Of a stretch of 47,913 nt of DNA, positions 9,020 to 19,694 are shown in pieces; within the stretch, counting starts at the first letter, position 1, and the number at the start of each line of letters is the position of its first letter. Both the position numbers and the translations under genes were made by a program. The DNA lies in NCBI GenBank assembly GCA_020881235.1, contig JAJIYK010000126.1:1-47913 (forward strand). The letters are read 5' to 3'. The stretch is from Rickettsia endosymbiont of Oxypoda opaca (lineage in GTDB: Bacteria; Pseudomonadota; Alphaproteobacteria; Rickettsiales; Rickettsiaceae). Under the pieces are notes generated by a model. The model was not told the DNA's origin and ran no database searches. It saw only the letters and a list, made by a program, of their open reading frames with translations.

Positions 9020-9312
9020 ATTCTTATAAACATTACGATTTAATTAGAAGACCGGTGATAACAGAAAAAACTACCGCTCTTTCTGAACAAAATAAATTTA
9101 CTTTTTATGTAGATCAAATCGCTAAAAAAGCCTCTGTTAAAAAAGCTATTGAAGAAATATTTAAAGTGAAAGTTAAAAAAGTCAATATTTTAAACGTGAA
9201 GGGTAAAAAGAAAAGATTTAAAGGGTTTAACGGATGTCAATCTGATAGGAAGAAAGCTATTGTGACATTAGAAAAAGATCATACTATTGATTTTACTGGA
9301 GGAATTAAATAA
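9016..9312 (+). CDS. rplW: 50S ribosomal protein L23
   Basis: Protein at the exit of the ribosomal tunnel, docking site for trigger factor and SRP. 98 residues with the typical start [14 protein letters not shown] and the basic internal loop [16 protein letters not shown]. It overlaps rplD by 4 bp (ATGA) and abuts rplB, so it is translationally coupled. Confidence 0.98.
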   Translation: MNSYKHYDLIRRPVITEKTTALSEQNKFTFYVDQIAKKASVKKAIEEIFKVKVKKVNILNVKGKKKRFKGFNGCQSDRKKAIVTLEKDHTIDFTGGIK

Positions 9313-9313
9313 A

Positions 9314-10135
9314 ATGGCTTTAAAGAAATTTAACCCGGTCACTCCTTCGCTTAGAGAGTTAATACAAGTTGATAAAGCTAGCCTTTGGAAAGGTGATCCT
9401 TTTAAGCCTTTAACTAAGGGAATAACTAAGACGGGCGGAAGAAATAATCAAGGTAGAATTACCTCGTGGCACAGGGGTGGCGGGCATAAAAGACTATATC
9501 GTCTTATTGATTTTAAAAGAAATAAATTAGATGTGTTTGCTACTGTTGAAAGAATAGAGTATGATCCGAACCGCACCGCTTTTATTGCGTTAATTAAATT
9601 TGAGGACGGTGAATATTCTTATATTCTAGCTCCGCAAAAATTATCTATAGGCGAAAAAATAATATCTAGCAAAGATGCCGATATTAAAATCGGCAATTGT
9701 ATGCCGTTAAGGTTTATTCCGGTTGGAACTACTTTACATAATGTTGAAATGAAAGTAGGTAAGGGCGGTCAGATTGCAAGATCAGCCGGCACTTCAGTAG
9801 ATTTGGTAGGTAAGGATTCGGGATATGCACAAATTAAGCTTAGATCAGGTGAATTTAGGTTAATACCTTTAGATTGTAAAGCTACTATAGGTGTTGTTTC
9901 TAACTCTGATCAAAAAAATATTAATTTAGGAAAAGCCGGTAGAAATAGGTGGTTAGGACGCAGACCTCATGTTAGAGGGGTAGCTATGAATCCGGTCGAT
10001 CATCCACATGGCGGCGGTGAAGGTAAAACTTCCGGCGGGCGTCATCCCGTTACTCCTTGGGGATTCCCGACTAAAGGTAAAAAGACTCGTAAAAATAAAT
10101 CTACTTCAAAGTTTATTATCAAAAAAAGAAAGTAA
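9314..10135 (+). CDS. rplB: 50S ribosomal protein L2
   Basis: Conserved protein needed for subunit association and peptidyl transfer. The ATG at 9314 gives a 273-residue product, the usual size, beginning [12 protein letters not shown]. An in-frame upstream start (9287) lies inside rplW and is not used by homologues. The signature region [23 protein letters not shown] near 220-242 is intact, and the basic tail is present. Confidence 0.99.
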   Translation: MALKKFNPVTPSLRELIQVDKASLWKGDPFKPLTKGITKTGGRNNQGRITSWHRGGGHKRLYRLIDFKRNKLDVFATVERIEYDPNRTAFIALIKFEDGEYSYILAPQKLSIGEKIISSKDADIKIGNCMPLRFIPVGTTLHNVEMKVGKGGQIARSAGTSVDLVGKDSGYAQIKLRSGEFRLIPLDCKATIGVVSNSDQKNINLGKAGRNRWLGRRPHVRGVAMNPVDHPHGGGEGKTSGGRHPVTPWGFPTKGKKTRKNKSTSKFIIKKRK

Positions 10136-10154
10136 TTAAAATTAGGTATTAGTT

Positions 10155-10433
10155 ATGGCACGTTCAGTTTGGAAAGGGCCTTTTGTCGACGGTTATTTGA
10201 TAAAAAAAGTACATAAGTTAATGGAATCCGGTAAGTCAGAAATGATTAAAACTTGGTCCAGAAGGTCAACTATTTTACCTTTTTTTGTCGGTTTTACATT
10301 TTCGGTTCATAACGGAAATAAGTTTATACCAGTTTCCGTAAGTGAAGAAATGGTTGGCAGAAAATTAGGAGAATTTGCACCGACTCGAACATTCTATGGT
10401 CATGGAGCAGATAAAAAAGTTAAAAGAAAATAA
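10155..10433 (+). CDS. rpsS: 30S ribosomal protein S19
   Basis: Small-subunit head protein that contacts S13 and tRNA. 92 residues beginning [18 protein letters not shown], with the signature [20 protein letters not shown]. Normal length and position between rplB and rplV. Confidence 0.99.
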   Translation: MARSVWKGPFVDGYLIKKVHKLMESGKSEMIKTWSRRSTILPFFVGFTFSVHNGNKFIPVSVSEEMVGRKLGEFAPTRTFYGHGADKKVKRK

Positions 10434-10438
10434 ATTAT

Positions 10439-10798
10439 ATGGCACAAGTAAGTAAAAATTTTGCTACGGCAAAAGCTAAATCTATTAGGGTTAGTCCAAG
10501 AAAGTTAAATTTAGTTGCAGCTTCTATTAGAAATATGAAAGTTGCACAAGCGTTAGTGCAGTTAACTTTTTCACCAAAACGCATTGCACATGATGTAAAG
10601 AATTGTTTACATTCGGCAATTGCTAACGCTGAAAATAATTTAGGTTTAGATATAGATAGGTTAGTTATTACAAACGCCACGGTCGGTAAAGCTTTAGTGA
10701 TGAAAAGAGTCATGCCGAGAGCTAAAGGGAGAGCAGCTCGAATTAATAAGTTTTTAAGTAATCTCTATATTACTGTTACAGAAAAAGAGGAGAATTAA
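10439..10798 (+). CDS. rplV: 50S ribosomal protein L22
   Basis: Exit-tunnel protein; its beta-hairpin is a macrolide-related site. 119 residues with the family features [21 protein letters not shown] and the hairpin [22 protein letters not shown]. It is 5 bp after rpsS and 1 bp before rpsC. Confidence 0.98.
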   Translation: MAQVSKNFATAKAKSIRVSPRKLNLVAASIRNMKVAQALVQLTFSPKRIAHDVKNCLHSAIANAENNLGLDIDRLVITNATVGKALVMKRVMPRAKGRAARINKFLSNLYITVTEKEEN

Positions 10799-10799
10799 A

Positions 10800-11453
10800 A
10801 TGGGACAAAAAATTTGCCCACATGGTTTTAGAGTTGGACCAACATTAATTAAAGGATGGGATTCAGTATTATATGCTGAAAAACATTATAAAACTCTTTT
10901 TATACAAGATATAAGGATTCGGGAATTAATAAATAAAAATTGTAATCAAGCTCAAATTAGTAGGATACTTATCGAAAGGCCTTCTAATAAAAGTATTATA
11001 ATTAATATCTATGCAAAAAAACCAAATATTATTATCGGTAAAAGCGGTAGTGATATTGATAAATTAAAAAAGACTGTAGAAAAAATGGCTTCTTTGAAAG
11101 AAGTTTATATTAATATTCATGAGGTAAGGAAATCTAATATCGATGCTCCTATAGTAGCACAAAATATTGCTTCGCAACTTGAAAAAAGAGTTTCTTTTAG
11201 GAAAGCAATGAAAACCGCTATTCAAGCTTCTTTTAAACAAGGCGGTCTTGGTATAAGGGTTAGTTGTTCGGGACGTCTTGGCGGAGCTGAAATTGCTAGA
11301 ACGGAATGGTATAGAGAAGGGAGAGTCCCTTTGCATACCTTAAGAGCCGATATTGATTATTCAACGGCTGAAGCTATAACTACTTACGGAGTTATAGGCG
11401 TAAAGGTTTGGATTTATAAAGGTGAGTACACCGAAAATAAAAAATATAACTAA
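10800..11453 (+). CDS. rpsC: 30S ribosomal protein S3
   Basis: mRNA entry-site protein of the 30S subunit with helicase-related function. 217 residues: an N-terminal KH domain with [20 protein letters not shown] (GXXG loop), and the C-terminal S3 signature [27 protein letters not shown] near 165-190. Normal for the family. Confidence 0.99.
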   Translation: MGQKICPHGFRVGPTLIKGWDSVLYAEKHYKTLFIQDIRIRELINKNCNQAQISRILIERPSNKSIIINIYAKKPNIIIGKSGSDIDKLKKTVEKMASLKEVYINIHEVRKSNIDAPIVAQNIASQLEKRVSFRKAMKTAIQASFKQGGLGIRVSCSGRLGGAEIARTEWYREGRVPLHTLRADIDYSTAEAITTYGVIGVKVWIYKGEYTENKKYN

Positions 11454-11468
11454 TTTTAAAGTACAAAA

Positions 11469-11879
11469 ATGTTAGCTCCGAAAAAACAAAAATTTAGAAA
11501 AGCTCATAAAGGACGAGTCACTTCAAAAGCAAAATCAGGTACTATGCTTGCTTTTGGTTCTTTTGGGTTAAAATCTATAGACGGTTGGCGAGTGACTGCG
11601 AGGCAAATAGAGGCAGCAAGGAAAGCCGCAACCAGATGTATGAAAAGACAAGGTAGATTATGGATAAAAATCTTTCCTGATTTACCTGTTTCTAAGAAAC
11701 CTGCAGAGGTAAGAATGGGTAAAGGTAAAGGAACGCCGGAATTCTTTGCGGTAAGAGTCTCGCCCGGAAGAATTATGTTTGAAATTGAAGGAGTGGAAGA
11801 AAATATAGCCCTTAGAGCTTTAGAGCTTGCTAGTGCTAAACTACCGGTAAGAACAAAGATAGTGAGACGTTATGACTGA
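11469..11879 (+). CDS. rplP: 50S ribosomal protein L16
   Basis: Protein near the A-site tRNA of the 50S subunit. 136 residues beginning [16 protein letters not shown], with the signature region [21 protein letters not shown] and [24 protein letters not shown]. It overlaps rpmC by 8 bp. Confidence 0.99.
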   Translation: MLAPKKQKFRKAHKGRVTSKAKSGTMLAFGSFGLKSIDGWRVTARQIEAARKAATRCMKRQGRLWIKIFPDLPVSKKPAEVRMGKGKGTPEFFAVRVSPGRIMFEIEGVEENIALRALELASAKLPVRTKIVRRYD

Positions 11880-12087
11880 TTTAAAATCCTTAAAAAAAGA
11901 GCTGGCTCCTAAAACTATGGAAGAGCTTAATAAAAATCTTATTGCTTTAAAAAAAGAATTGTTTAATTTGAGATTTCAGCAGACTTTAGGAGAATTAAAA
12001 AATACAAGTAGATTTTCTTTTGTTAAAAAGTCAATTGCACGTATTAAGACTGAATTAACCAAAAGATCTGAGAGCGAGGAATATTAA
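11872..12087 (+). CDS. rpmC: 50S ribosomal protein L29
   Basis: Small helical protein at the tunnel exit, partner of L23. 71 residues with the conserved [22 protein letters not shown] segment. Its start lies within the last codons of rplP, which argues for translational coupling. Confidence 0.97.
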   Translation: MTDLKSLKKELAPKTMEELNKNLIALKKELFNLRFQQTLGELKNTSRFSFVKKSIARIKTELTKRSESEEY

Positions 12088-12088
12088 A

Positions 12089-12325
12089 ATGCCAAAAAGA
12101 GTCTTACAAGGTGTTGTAGTAAGTGCAAAGGCGGATAAAACTGTTACCGTAAAAGTAGAACGTAAATTTAAACACCCTATTTATAAGAAATTCGTAAAAG
12201 TATCTAAAAAATATGCTGCTCACGATCCTGAAAATAAGTTTCAAGACGGAGATAAAGTTAATATAATAGAAAGTCGCCCTATCTCAAAAACAAAAACATG
12301 GATAGTATTGAATGATGAAGCATAG
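12089..12325 (+). CDS. rpsQ: 30S ribosomal protein S17
   Basis: Primary 16S rRNA binding protein with an OB fold. 78 residues: [19 protein letters not shown] then [20 protein letters not shown], ending in [12 protein letters not shown]. It is the last gene of the S10 block. A 361-bp gap follows, at the same place where E. coli switches from the S10 to the spc operon. Confidence 0.98.
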   Translation: MPKRVLQGVVVSAKADKTVTVKVERKFKHPIYKKFVKVSKKYAAHDPENKFQDGDKVNIIESRPISKTKTWIVLNDEA

Positions 12326-12436
12326 TAAAAGCGGTTGAGTTTGCGTATAAGACGCTTGTAGTAGCCTAAAGTAATTAGGTAAACGATGAGTAATAAGGTA
12401 GGTAAGTTAAAATCATTTTACTATAAAGGCTTTTAG

Positions 12437-12611
12437 GGCATTGCAAAATAAAGATAGATACCTTGGAAAATCTACGTCATTGCGAGGAAATTACGAAGTG
12501 ATTGACGAAGCAATCTAGCTAAAAATTAGCAATTTTTTGTTATTTTTTATGGATTGCCACGCTCCTTACAGTCGCTCGCAATGACGATATCTATCTTTAT
12601 TTTGCAATGCC
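12437..12611. repeat. palindromic element with terminal repeats and target duplication at the rpsQ/rplN junction
   Basis: A 175-bp element. The left end GGCATTGCAAAATAAAG (from 12437) is matched by its complement ending at 12611; about 24 bp of the ends pair. The core carries the arms CATTGCGAGGA...CAATCTAG and GATTGCCACGCTCC...CGCTCGCAATGAC. The flanks are an 8-bp direct repeat, GCTTTTAG, at 12429-12436 and 12612-12619, which looks like a target-site duplication. The 100 bp before the element hold no recognisable feature. Confidence 0.85.
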
Positions 12612-12622
12612 GCTTTTAGTCT

Positions 12623-12651
12623 TTGACTTTATCGGATAGATTGTTTATTTT
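12623..12651 (+). promoter_or_regulatory. candidate spc-operon promoter upstream of rplN
   Basis: TTGACT (12623-12628) and TATTTT (12646-12651) are separated by 17 bp. They lie just right of the inserted element and 36 bp before rplN. The E. coli spc promoter occupies the same junction. The -10 match is only fair. Confidence 0.4.
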
Positions 12652-12686
12652 GTGTTTTGTAAAAAGTATTTAAGTGGAAGTAATTT

Positions 12687-13055
12687 ATGATTCAGATGCA
12701 AAGCATCTTAGATGTTGCGGATAATTCCGGTGCTAAGAAAGTTATGTGTATTAAAGTTCTAGGAGGTTCGCATCATATGATAGCTAAGCTCGGTGATGTT
12801 ATTGTAGTTTCAATTAAGGAAGCTATGCCCGGCGGTAAAGTTAAAAAAGGTGATGTATATAAAGGATTAATAGTTAGAACAAGAACAGGTGTTAGAAGGA
12901 TCGACGGCAATACAATAAAATTTGATAAAAATGCAATAGTACTTCTAAATAAGCAGGGTGAACCTATAGGTACTAGAGTTTTTGGACCGGTAACTAGAGA
13001 GCTTAGAGCTAAAAAATTTGTTAGGATAATGTCACTTGCAGAGGAAGTATTATAA
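12687..13055 (+). CDS. rplN: 50S ribosomal protein L14
   Basis: 23S rRNA binding protein at the subunit interface. 122 residues beginning [18 protein letters not shown], with the family-typical [19 protein letters not shown] and [13 protein letters not shown]. First gene of the spc block, placed after the inserted palindromic element. It abuts rplX with no gap. Confidence 0.99.
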   Translation: MIQMQSILDVADNSGAKKVMCIKVLGGSHHMIAKLGDVIVVSIKEAMPGGKVKKGDVYKGLIVRTRTGVRRIDGNTIKFDKNAIVLLNKQGEPIGTRVFGPVTRELRAKKFVRIMSLAEEVL

Positions 13056-13385
13056 ATGATTAAGTTGAAAGTTAAAAAAGGTGATGAAGTTGTTGTTATC
13101 ACCGGCAAATACAAAGGGAAAAAGGGGAAGATATTAAAAGTTTTTCCTGAAGATAATAAAATTATTGTTTCCGGGGTAAATTTGGTGAAAAAACATACCA
13201 AACCAAGCCAAGTAAGTGAAGGAGGAATAATAACTAAAGAATTGCCTATACACATCTCAAATGTTGCTCATATCGATCCTAAAACCGGTGAATCTACAAA
13301 AGTAGGTTTTAAAATTTTAGAGGACGGTTCTAAAGTTAGAGTAGCAAAAAAATCAGGTGAGATTATCGGCAAGGAAGGTAAATAA
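13056..13385 (+). CDS. rplX: 50S ribosomal protein L24
   Basis: Assembly-initiating 23S rRNA binding protein with a KOW motif ([20 protein letters not shown] at 5-24). 109 residues, normal. Its stop overlaps the rplE start by one base. Confidence 0.98.
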   Translation: MIKLKVKKGDEVVVITGKYKGKKGKILKVFPEDNKIIVSGVNLVKKHTKPSQVSEGGIITKELPIHISNVAHIDPKTGESTKVGFKILEDGSKVRVAKKSGEIIGKEGK

Positions 13386-13927
13386 TGTTATTAAGATTTA
13401 AAGAGTTATATACTCAAGAAATTATAAAAAATTTGCAAAAAGAATTTTCTTATAAAAATAAACACGAAATACCGGAAATTAAAAAAATCGTTATAAATAT
13501 GGGAGTAGGTGCCGCAGTAGCCGACTCTAAAGTAATGAATAACGTTGTTAATGACTTAACTTTAATTTCCGGACAGAAGCCTGTTGTAACTTTAGCCAGA
13601 AAATCTATAGCAACCTTTAAGCTTCGTGAAGGAATGAAGATAGGTTGTAAAGTAACTTTACGCAAAGACAGAATGTATGATTTTCTTGAAAGGTTGGTAA
13701 TTGTAGCACTGCCGCGTGTTAAAGAGTTTCGAGGTTTTTCTTATAAAAGTTTTGACGGTAAAGGAAATTTTACTTTTGGGTTAAAAGAACAAATAGTCTT
13801 TCCCGAAATTAATTACGATAAAATTGATGTAATAAGGGGTATGGATATTACAATTGTTACTACGGCTAAAAACGATAAAGAAGGTAAATTGTTACTTTCG
13901 GGCTTTAATTTACCTTTTTATAATTAA
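13385..13927 (+). CDS. rplE: 50S ribosomal protein L5
   Basis: 5S rRNA binding protein that contacts P-site tRNA. 180 residues with the L5 signature region ([22 protein letters not shown]) and the conserved [16 protein letters not shown]. It is coupled to rplX by a one-base overlap. Confidence 0.99.
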   Translation: MLLRFKELYTQEIIKNLQKEFSYKNKHEIPEIKKIVINMGVGAAVADSKVMNNVVNDLTLISGQKPVVTLARKSIATFKLREGMKIGCKVTLRKDRMYDFLERLVIVALPRVKEFRGFSYKSFDGKGNFTFGLKEQIVFPEINYDKIDVIRGMDITIVTTAKNDKEGKLLLSGFNLPFYN

Positions 13928-13943
13928 TTTTTAGGATATGTAG

Positions 13944-14249
13944 ATGGCAAAATTAAGTTCTATAAAAAAAAATGAAAGAAGAAAAAAATTCTCACAAAGC
14001 TTATATAGTAAGCGTACTAAATTAAAAAATAAGATTTACGATAAAAATATTTCGTTAGAAGAACGTTTTTCATTAGTGATGACTCTTGCTCAATTACCAA
14101 GAAATTCAGCTGCTATTAGAGTAAGGAATAGATGCGAATTAACGGGAAGACCAAGAGGTGTGAGCAAAAAATTCGGTATTTCAAGAAATATGTTAAGAGT
14201 TTTAGCGGGCAAGGGTTTAGTACCCGGAGTAATTAAGGCAAGTTGGTAA
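13944..14249 (+). CDS. rpsN: 30S ribosomal protein S14
   Basis: Small-subunit head protein. The 101-residue product is the long, zinc-free form: the C-terminal half has [21 protein letters not shown] without the CXXC pairs. ATG at 13944 is preceded by AGGA. Confidence 0.98.
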   Translation: MAKLSSIKKNERRKKFSQSLYSKRTKLKNKIYDKNISLEERFSLVMTLAQLPRNSAAIRVRNRCELTGRPRGVSKKFGISRNMLRVLAGKGLVPGVIKASW

Positions 14250-14267
14250 GAATTAAGGGATATATAT

Positions 14268-14666
14268 ATGTCAATGACAGATAACGTAGCGGATATGCTA
14301 ACTAGAATTAGGAATGCTTATAAAAGTAAATTAATGAGCGTTGCTTTTCCTGGTTCTAAAATGAAATGTGCAATTTTAGATGTATTGCAAAAAGAAGGTT
14401 ATATAAAAGAATATAAGGTTACCCAAGAAAATAATATTAGCCATGTTGAAGTAGATTTGAAATATTCTAGTAAAGGTGAAGCCTCTATACGTGAAGTTCA
14501 TAAGGTTTCAACGCCAGGAAGAAGAGTATATTCAGCCATCAAAGATTTGAAAGGATATTATAATAATATGGGAATTTATATTCTTTCTACTTCTCATGGA
14601 GTAATGTCGGATAGAGAAGCTCATATTCAAAATGTTGGCGGTGAAGTAATTTGTAAAGTGTTTTAA
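14268..14666 (+). CDS. rpsH: 30S ribosomal protein S8
   Basis: 16S rRNA binding protein and, in E. coli, the translational repressor of the spc operon. 132 residues beginning [17 protein letters not shown], with the C-terminal signature [20 protein letters not shown]. Confidence 0.98.
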   Translation: MSMTDNVADMLTRIRNAYKSKLMSVAFPGSKMKCAILDVLQKEGYIKEYKVTQENNISHVEVDLKYSSKGEASIREVHKVSTPGRRVYSAIKDLKGYYNNMGIYILSTSHGVMSDREAHIQNVGGEVICKVF

Positions 14667-14675
14667 GGTAAAAAA

Positions 14676-15209
14676 ATGTCACGTGTCGGAAAGTTACCAA
14701 TTATTATACCGGAAGGGGTGAAAATTGGCTTAAACGGTTTAGAAGTAAATATATCCGGACCTAAAGGTAAATTATCAAAAGCTTTTAAAGGCAGTATAGA
14801 AATTTTGTTAGAAGATAATAAAATTTTAGTAAAACCGTTAGCTCAAAATAAAAATGCTCGCTCTATGTGGGGTACCGCAAGAAGTATAATATCTAGCATG
14901 GTTAAAGGGGTAAAGGAAGGCTTTAAATTAGAGCTGGAAATTAACGGCGTCGGTTATAGAGCTATGGTAAAAGGAGAATATTTAAATTTAATGCTTGCCA
15001 AAAGCCATAACACAAAAATTGAAATACCTAAAGATATTAAAGTTGATGTTCCTAAGCAAAATGTGATTATTTTGGAAGGGACGGATAAAGAAAAATTAGG
15101 TCAGTTTGCATCAATTATTATAAAACAAAGACCGCCTGAACCTTATAAAGGTAAAGGAATTAAATTTAAAGGTCAGTATATACCACGGAAAGAAGGCAAG
15201 AAAAATTAA
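14676..15209 (+). CDS. rplF: 50S ribosomal protein L6
   Basis: Two-domain 23S rRNA binding protein near the GTPase centre. 177 residues: [17 protein letters not shown] at the start, and the C-terminal signature [20 protein letters not shown]. Normal. Confidence 0.99.
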   Translation: MSRVGKLPIIIPEGVKIGLNGLEVNISGPKGKLSKAFKGSIEILLEDNKILVKPLAQNKNARSMWGTARSIISSMVKGVKEGFKLELEINGVGYRAMVKGEYLNLMLAKSHNTKIEIPKDIKVDVPKQNVIILEGTDKEKLGQFASIIIKQRPPEPYKGKGIKFKGQYIPRKEGKKN

Positions 15210-15225
15210 AATTTAAGAGTTAAAT

Positions 15226-15582
15226 ATGCATAGTGCGAAACTTAAGTTTGAAAGAAGACAAAGTAGAGTAAGATATAAGATAGCCAAACTGTCTAATAGA
15301 CATAGATTATCTATTTTTAAATCCGGAAGACATATATATGCTCAGTTAATTGATGATTCAAAATCAATAACGGTTGCTTCGGCTTCAACTTTAGACGAAA
15401 AAATTAAAAAATTAAAAAAGTCTAATTGTAATGTAGACAATGCTACTAAAATTGGTGAATTAATAGCTGAAAAAGCTATTTTGAAAGGAATAGAGGAAGT
15501 CGTATTTGATAGAGGGGGGTATAAATACCACGGTGTTATCAAAGCTCTCGCTGATGCGGCACGGAAAAAATTAAGATTTTAG
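15226..15582 (+). CDS. rplR: 50S ribosomal protein L18
   Basis: 5S rRNA binding protein. 118 residues with the basic start KLKFERRQSRVRYKI, the segment RLSIFKSGRHIYAQLIDD, and the C-terminal FDRGGYKYHGVIKALADAAR. Confidence 0.98.
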   Translation: MHSAKLKFERRQSRVRYKIAKLSNRHRLSIFKSGRHIYAQLIDDSKSITVASASTLDEKIKKLKKSNCNVDNATKIGELIAEKAILKGIEEVVFDRGGYKYHGVIKALADAARKKLRF

Positions 15583-15598
15583 GTTAAGGTTATTATAA

Positions 15599-16129
15599 AT
15601 GTCTAAAGTTAAAAAAAATGAAGAAGCTTTAAGCGAAACTGTAGTTGATATAAATAGAGTTACTAAAGTAGTTAAAGGCGGACGAAGATTTTCTTTTGCT
15701 GCATGCGTAGTTGCAGGAGATCGAGCAGGTAAAGTAGGTTATGGTCACGGTAAAGCAAAAGAAGTGACTGAAGCCAGAGGAAAAGCAACTCAAGAAGCTA
15801 GGAAAAATTTGACTAAGATTCCTCTTTATCAAAATAGAACAATTCACCATGATGTTGTTGGGAAAAGTGGTGCCGCTAAAGTAATTTTAAGAAGAGCTAA
15901 AGCAGGTACCGGAGTTATTGCCGGCGGTGCTATGAGAGCAATTTTTGATTCTTTGGGAATTCATGATATTGTTGCTAAGTCGTTAGGTTCTAGTAATGTA
16001 TACGCAATGATTGCAGCAACATTTGATGCATTAAGTAAACTTTCTTCGCCAAAAACTATCGGATTACGAAGAGACAAAAAAATAAATGAAGTATCGGTAA
16101 AAGCTACTGATCTTCAAGTTAGTGAATAA
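15599..16129 (+). CDS. rpsE: 30S ribosomal protein S5
   Basis: Accuracy-related small-subunit protein. 176 residues; the S5 N-terminal signature [26 protein letters not shown] lies near 27-52, and the C-terminal domain follows ([22 protein letters not shown]). A 71-bp gap separates it from rpmD. Confidence 0.99.
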   Translation: MSKVKKNEEALSETVVDINRVTKVVKGGRRFSFAACVVAGDRAGKVGYGHGKAKEVTEARGKATQEARKNLTKIPLYQNRTIHHDVVGKSGAAKVILRRAKAGTGVIAGGAMRAIFDSLGIHDIVAKSLGSSNVYAMIAATFDALSKLSSPKTIGLRRDKKINEVSVKATDLQVSE

Positions 16130-16200
16130 TATCGTATTATAAATAACAATATTAAATAATATTTTAGGTTTTTTAAAAGCTTGAGGTGTATTAAGGAATT

Positions 16201-16413
16201 ATGAGTAATAAAAAAGAAGAAAAATTAGCTGATATACAATTAAAAGTTACTCAAGTTAAAAGTAGCATAGGTCGTAAATATGATCAGAAACAAACGTTAA
16301 TCGGACTCGGTCTAAATAAAATCGGTAGAGTTGTTATTCTTGATGCTACTAATTCAATTAAAGGTATGCTTAAAAAAGTTGAGCATTTATTAAAAATAGA
16401 AAATATCAATTAG
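16201..16413 (+). CDS. rpmD: 50S ribosomal protein L30
   Basis: Small 50S protein. The 70-residue product carries the L30 core [29 protein letters not shown] at 15-43. The first ten residues ([10 protein letters not shown]) are a short hydrophilic extension relative to the common 60-residue form. Confidence 0.95.
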   Translation: MSNKKEEKLADIQLKVTQVKSSIGRKYDQKQTLIGLGLNKIGRVVILDATNSIKGMLKKVEHLLKIENIN

Positions 16414-16422
16414 AGTTTCAAA

Positions 16423-16878
16423 ATGAAATTAAACGAATTATATAATAATTTTGGTTCTAAAAAAAATAGAAAAAGAGTCGGACGAGGCATCGGCAGCGGA
16501 AAAGGTAAAACTTGCGGCAGAGGTGTGAAAGGACAAAAATCTAGGTCAGGTGTGGCAATAAAAGGTTTTGAAGGCGGTCAGATGCCTATAATAAAAAGAT
16601 TGCCGAAAAGAGGATTTAACTCTTTGTCTCCTAAAAAGTATAATATTGTAAATATTTATGATATCGAAGCTTTATTATTGGCCGGGCGTTTAAATGAAGC
16701 TGAAATAATTACTAAAGAAAAATTGGTAGAGGTCGGGTTAATTAAAAATAGTAATTTATTAGTTAAATTATTATCAGTTAGCACTGAAGGCTTCGCTGCC
16801 CCTTTATCATTTAAGTTAGATGCTTATTCTTCTAAAACCAAAGAATTGATTGAAAAAGCCGGCGGGCAAATATTATAA
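16423..16878 (+). CDS. rplO: 50S ribosomal protein L15
   Basis: Late-assembly 23S rRNA binding protein. 151 residues with the glycine-rich basic N-terminal region ([20 protein letters not shown] then [10 protein letters not shown]) and the C-terminal L15 fold. It ends 3 bp before secY. Confidence 0.98.
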   Translation: MKLNELYNNFGSKKNRKRVGRGIGSGKGKTCGRGVKGQKSRSGVAIKGFEGGQMPIIKRLPKRGFNSLSPKKYNIVNIYDIEALLLAGRLNEAEIITKEKLVEVGLIKNSNLLVKLLSVSTEGFAAPLSFKLDAYSSKTKELIEKAGGQIL

Positions 16879-16881
16879 CTT

Positions 16882-18183
16882 ATGAATGCACATTCTTCAA
16901 AAAAGACCGGCAATGATCTTACTAATCGCATTATTTTTACTGTTTTAGTTCTTATAATATGTCGGTTTGGATCATTTATACCTATAGCGGGTATTGATTC
17001 GGTTGCTTTAAATAGTGTTGCTGAGCAGAATCAATCCGGTATACTTGGCATGTTTAATATGTTGTCAGGCGGTTCTTTAGGCAGGATGTCTATTTTCGCT
17101 TTAGCGGTTATGCCTTATATAACTGCGTCAATTATTATCCAATTGATGTCGGTAGCTTATAAACCTTTGGAAAATTTAAAAAAAGAAGGTGAAGCCGGAA
17201 AAAGAAAAGTTAATCAGTTATCAAGATATTTAACAGTTTTGCTAGCTTCTTTTCAAGCTTACGGAGTGGCCGTAAGTTTGGAATCTATAGTAACAAATAC
17301 CGGACCGGTAGTGATTATACCGGGTCTTTTCTTCAAGGTTACCACAGTAATTACCTTAGCTGTCGGGACAATGTTTTTAATGTGGCTGGGTGAACAAATT
17401 ACGCTTCGTGGGATAGGAAACGGCACTTCTTTAATTATATTTATAGGTATAATTTCAGGCGTGCCTAGTGCTATTATTAGTATGTTTGAATTATCTCGTA
17501 AAGGGGCTTTATCTCCATTAGTGGGGATAACTGTCTGTATAGGAGTAGTCATTTTAATAGCTATAATAATTTTTTTCGAGAAGGCTCAAAGAAAATTATT
17601 AGTGCAATATCCTAAACGGCAAGTAGGAAATAAGATTTATGGCGGAGAAGCAACCCATATGCCGCTTAAACTTAATACGGCAGGTGTAATCCCGCCGATA
17701 TTTGCTAGTTCAATTTTATTATTTCCTGCGACACTTGCAAATTTCTCTACTAACAATTCAGAAATTATGGGGACATTGACATATTATTTGGGTCACGGAA
17801 AGCCTATTTATATTTTGTTGTATGTCGCTTTAATAATGTTTTTTAGCTTTTTTTATACGGCAATAGTATTTAACTCTGAAGAAACAGCCAATAATTTAAG
17901 AAAATACGGTGCTTATCTTCCTGGTAAAAGACCCGGAAAAAACACGGCAGAATATTTTGATTATATACTTACTAGGCTTACGGTTATAGGGGGGATATAT
18001 TTAAGTTTAATATGTGTGATTCCTGAATTATTAATGAATAAATACGTTGTATCACTTTCTTTGGGAGGGACAAGTTTTTTAATTGTAGTTAATGTAGTAC
18101 TTGATACATTCGCCCAAATTCAAACTTACTTATTTAGCAGTAGATACGAAGGACTAATGAAAAAGGTAAAATTAAAAAATTAA
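16882..18183 (+). CDS. secY: protein translocase subunit SecY
   Basis: Membrane channel of the Sec translocon that exports proteins and inserts membrane proteins. 433 residues with ten expected transmembrane segments. The plug region [28 protein letters not shown] spans about 53-80. The cytosolic loops hold [20 protein letters not shown] and the C4/C5 ribosome- and SecA-binding loops ([28 protein letters not shown]). Co-transcribed with the ribosomal genes, as usual. rpmJ, which follows secY in gammaproteobacteria, is absent here. Confidence 0.99.
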   Translation: MNAHSSKKTGNDLTNRIIFTVLVLIICRFGSFIPIAGIDSVALNSVAEQNQSGILGMFNMLSGGSLGRMSIFALAVMPYITASIIIQLMSVAYKPLENLKKEGEAGKRKVNQLSRYLTVLLASFQAYGVAVSLESIVTNTGPVVIIPGLFFKVTTVITLAVGTMFLMWLGEQITLRGIGNGTSLIIFIGIISGVPSAIISMFELSRKGALSPLVGITVCIGVVILIAIIIFFEKAQRKLLVQYPKRQVGNKIYGGEATHMPLKLNTAGVIPPIFASSILLFPATLANFSTNNSEIMGTLTYYLGHGKPIYILLYVALIMFFSFFYTAIVFNSEETANNLRKYGAYLPGKRPGKNTAEYFDYILTRLTVIGGIYLSLICVIPELLMNKYVVSLSLGGTSFLIVVNVVLDTFAQIQTYLFSSRYEGLMKKVKLKN

Positions 18184-18196
18184 AAATGAGTTAGAA

Positions 18197-18835
18197 GTGA
18201 TAATAGTTCTTATAGGTCCGCCTGGAGCCGGAAAAGGAACCCAAGGGAAAAAATTAGCCGAAAAAAGTCATTTACCTCATGTGTCTGTCGGCGATATATT
18301 TAGAACAATTATTATGTCCTCAAGTGAGGAGAGTAGGTTAATTAATAATTATATAAAGCAAGGAAAACTTATTCCTAATGAAATAGTAAATGGAATAGTT
18401 GAGAAATTTTTATCGTCGGATAAATATAAAAACGGTTATATATTAGATGGATATCCTCGCAATCTAGAACAAGCCGAATTTTTTAAAACTATTAGCAATC
18501 AAAAAATAAAAATTATTTACTTTGATATTTCTGATGAAATATTAATTAAAAGAATTTTAGGCAGATATAATTGTGCAAATTGCGGCAAGATATATAATAA
18601 TTATTTTTTAAAGCCTAAGGTTGAAAATATTTGTGATGCTTGTGGCTCAAATGCGTTTGTTTGTAGGAAAGATGATAGTGAAGAAATTATAAAAAAAAGA
18701 ATAGAAGAGTATAAAATTGAAACTTCTCCCTTGATAAATTATTATAAAGATAACGGTGAGTTTTATACAATAAATGCAAGTAAAAAAGAAGAAGAAATAG
18801 AAAGTGATTTATATAAAATACTAAAAATAAATTGA
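18197..18835 (+). CDS. adk: adenylate kinase
   Basis: Interconverts ATP+AMP and 2 ADP, and keeps the adenylate pool balanced in the cytosol. 212 residues from a GTG start. The P-loop is [13 protein letters not shown] (7-19) and the AMP site motif is [12 protein letters not shown]. The LID domain carries two CXXC pairs (CANC near 125 and CDAC near 143), so it is the zinc-binding long form. Position after secY is conserved in bacteria. The next gene has its own possible promoter overlapping the end of adk. Confidence 0.98.
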   Translation: MIIVLIGPPGAGKGTQGKKLAEKSHLPHVSVGDIFRTIIMSSSEESRLINNYIKQGKLIPNEIVNGIVEKFLSSDKYKNGYILDGYPRNLEQAEFFKTISNQKIKIIYFDISDEILIKRILGRYNCANCGKIYNNYFLKPKVENICDACGSNAFVCRKDDSEEIIKKRIEEYKIETSPLINYYKDNGEFYTINASKKEEEIESDLYKILKIN

Positions 18836-18859
18836 CTTTATAAAAGTTTTTTATATTAT
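18832..18859 (+). promoter_or_regulatory. candidate promoter of rpsM-rpsK-rpoA-rplQ
   Basis: TTGACT at 18832-18837 overlaps the adk stop, followed after 16 bp by TATTAT at 18854-18859. It lies 36 bp before the rpsM start. The position matches the alpha-operon promoter of other bacteria. Confidence 0.45.
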
Positions 18860-18894
18860 TTTTTTAGTTGTTAGTGAAATTTTGGAGATTATTT

Positions 18895-19272
18895 GTGGCA
18901 AGGATTGCGAGCGTTAACATTCCCGATAATAAGCGTTTAGTAATAAGTTTAACATATATTTACGGTCTTGGAAATAGTATTGCAAAGGAAATTTGTAATA
19001 AAACAAAGATACCGGAAAGTAAAAAAGTTAAAGATCTTAATGATCAGGAACTTATTAGTTTACGTAATGTTATTGAAAAAGAATATAAAGTTGAAGGTGA
19101 TTTAAGGCGAGAAGTTAACCTTAACATTAAAAAGAAAAAAGATATAAGGTGTTTTCAAGGGCTTAGGCATATACGCAAATTGCCGGTTCGGGGGCAAAAT
19201 ACTCATTCTAATGCTCGTACGAGAAAAGGAAAAGCCGTGGCAATTGCCGGTAAGAAAAAAGCCGTAAAATAA
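18895..19272 (+). CDS. rpsM: 30S ribosomal protein S13
   Basis: Small-subunit head protein contacting tRNA and S19. The GTG at 18895 gives a 125-residue product starting [15 protein letters not shown], the universal S13 start, with GGAG 8 bases upstream. The in-frame TTG at 18868 would add nine residues not found in the family. The C-terminal signature [22 protein letters not shown] is intact. Confidence 0.98.
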   Translation: MARIASVNIPDNKRLVISLTYIYGLGNSIAKEICNKTKIPESKKVKDLNDQELISLRNVIEKEYKVEGDLRREVNLNIKKKKDIRCFQGLRHIRKLPVRGQNTHSNARTRKGKAVAIAGKKKAVK

Positions 19273-19289
19273 TAGAGTAGAATATAAAG

Positions 19290-19670
19290 ATGAGTCAAAC
19301 TAAAGTTAAGAAAAAAAAGAAGACTATTACCCTTGGTGTTGTGCATATACAAGCAACATTTAATAATACTATTGTTACGTTTACTGATGTTCAAGGTAAT
19401 GCAATATCTTCATCATCCGCAGGAAGAAACGGATTTAAAGGTGCTAGAAAAGCGACCCCTTACGCTGCTCAGATAACTGCAGATAAAGCTTCTGAAGAAG
19501 CAAAAGAATATGGGCTTAAAACTGTTTCTATTAGAATTCAAGGACCAGGTGCTCAACGTGAATCGGCGATGCGTGCAGTATTTGGGCAAAATTTTGTAAT
19601 TACATCAATTCTAGATGTTTCAGCCATTGCACATAATGGAGTAAGGCCGCCAAAAAGAAGAAGAGTATAA
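19290..19670 (+). CDS. rpsK: 30S ribosomal protein S11
   Basis: Platform protein of the 30S subunit. 126 residues with the family motifs [22 protein letters not shown] and the C-terminal signature [18 protein letters not shown]. Alphaproteobacterial order: rpsK is followed directly by rpoA, without rpsD. Confidence 0.99.
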   Translation: MSQTKVKKKKKTITLGVVHIQATFNNTIVTFTDVQGNAISSSSAGRNGFKGARKATPYAAQITADKASEEAKEYGLKTVSIRIQGPGAQRESAMRAVFGQNFVITSILDVSAIAHNGVRPPKRRRV

Positions 19671-19694
19671 GGAAGACATAGATATAGGTATAGA

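Noticed and set aside
12773..13255. 160-codon open frame on the minus strand
   Set aside because: Antisense shadow of rplN/rplX, both of which are clear ribosomal proteins in frame on the plus strand.
18868..18894. Longer rpsM beginning at TTG 18868
   Set aside because: It would add nine residues absent from S13 homologues, whereas GTG 18895 has GGAG upstream and gives the canonical N-terminus.
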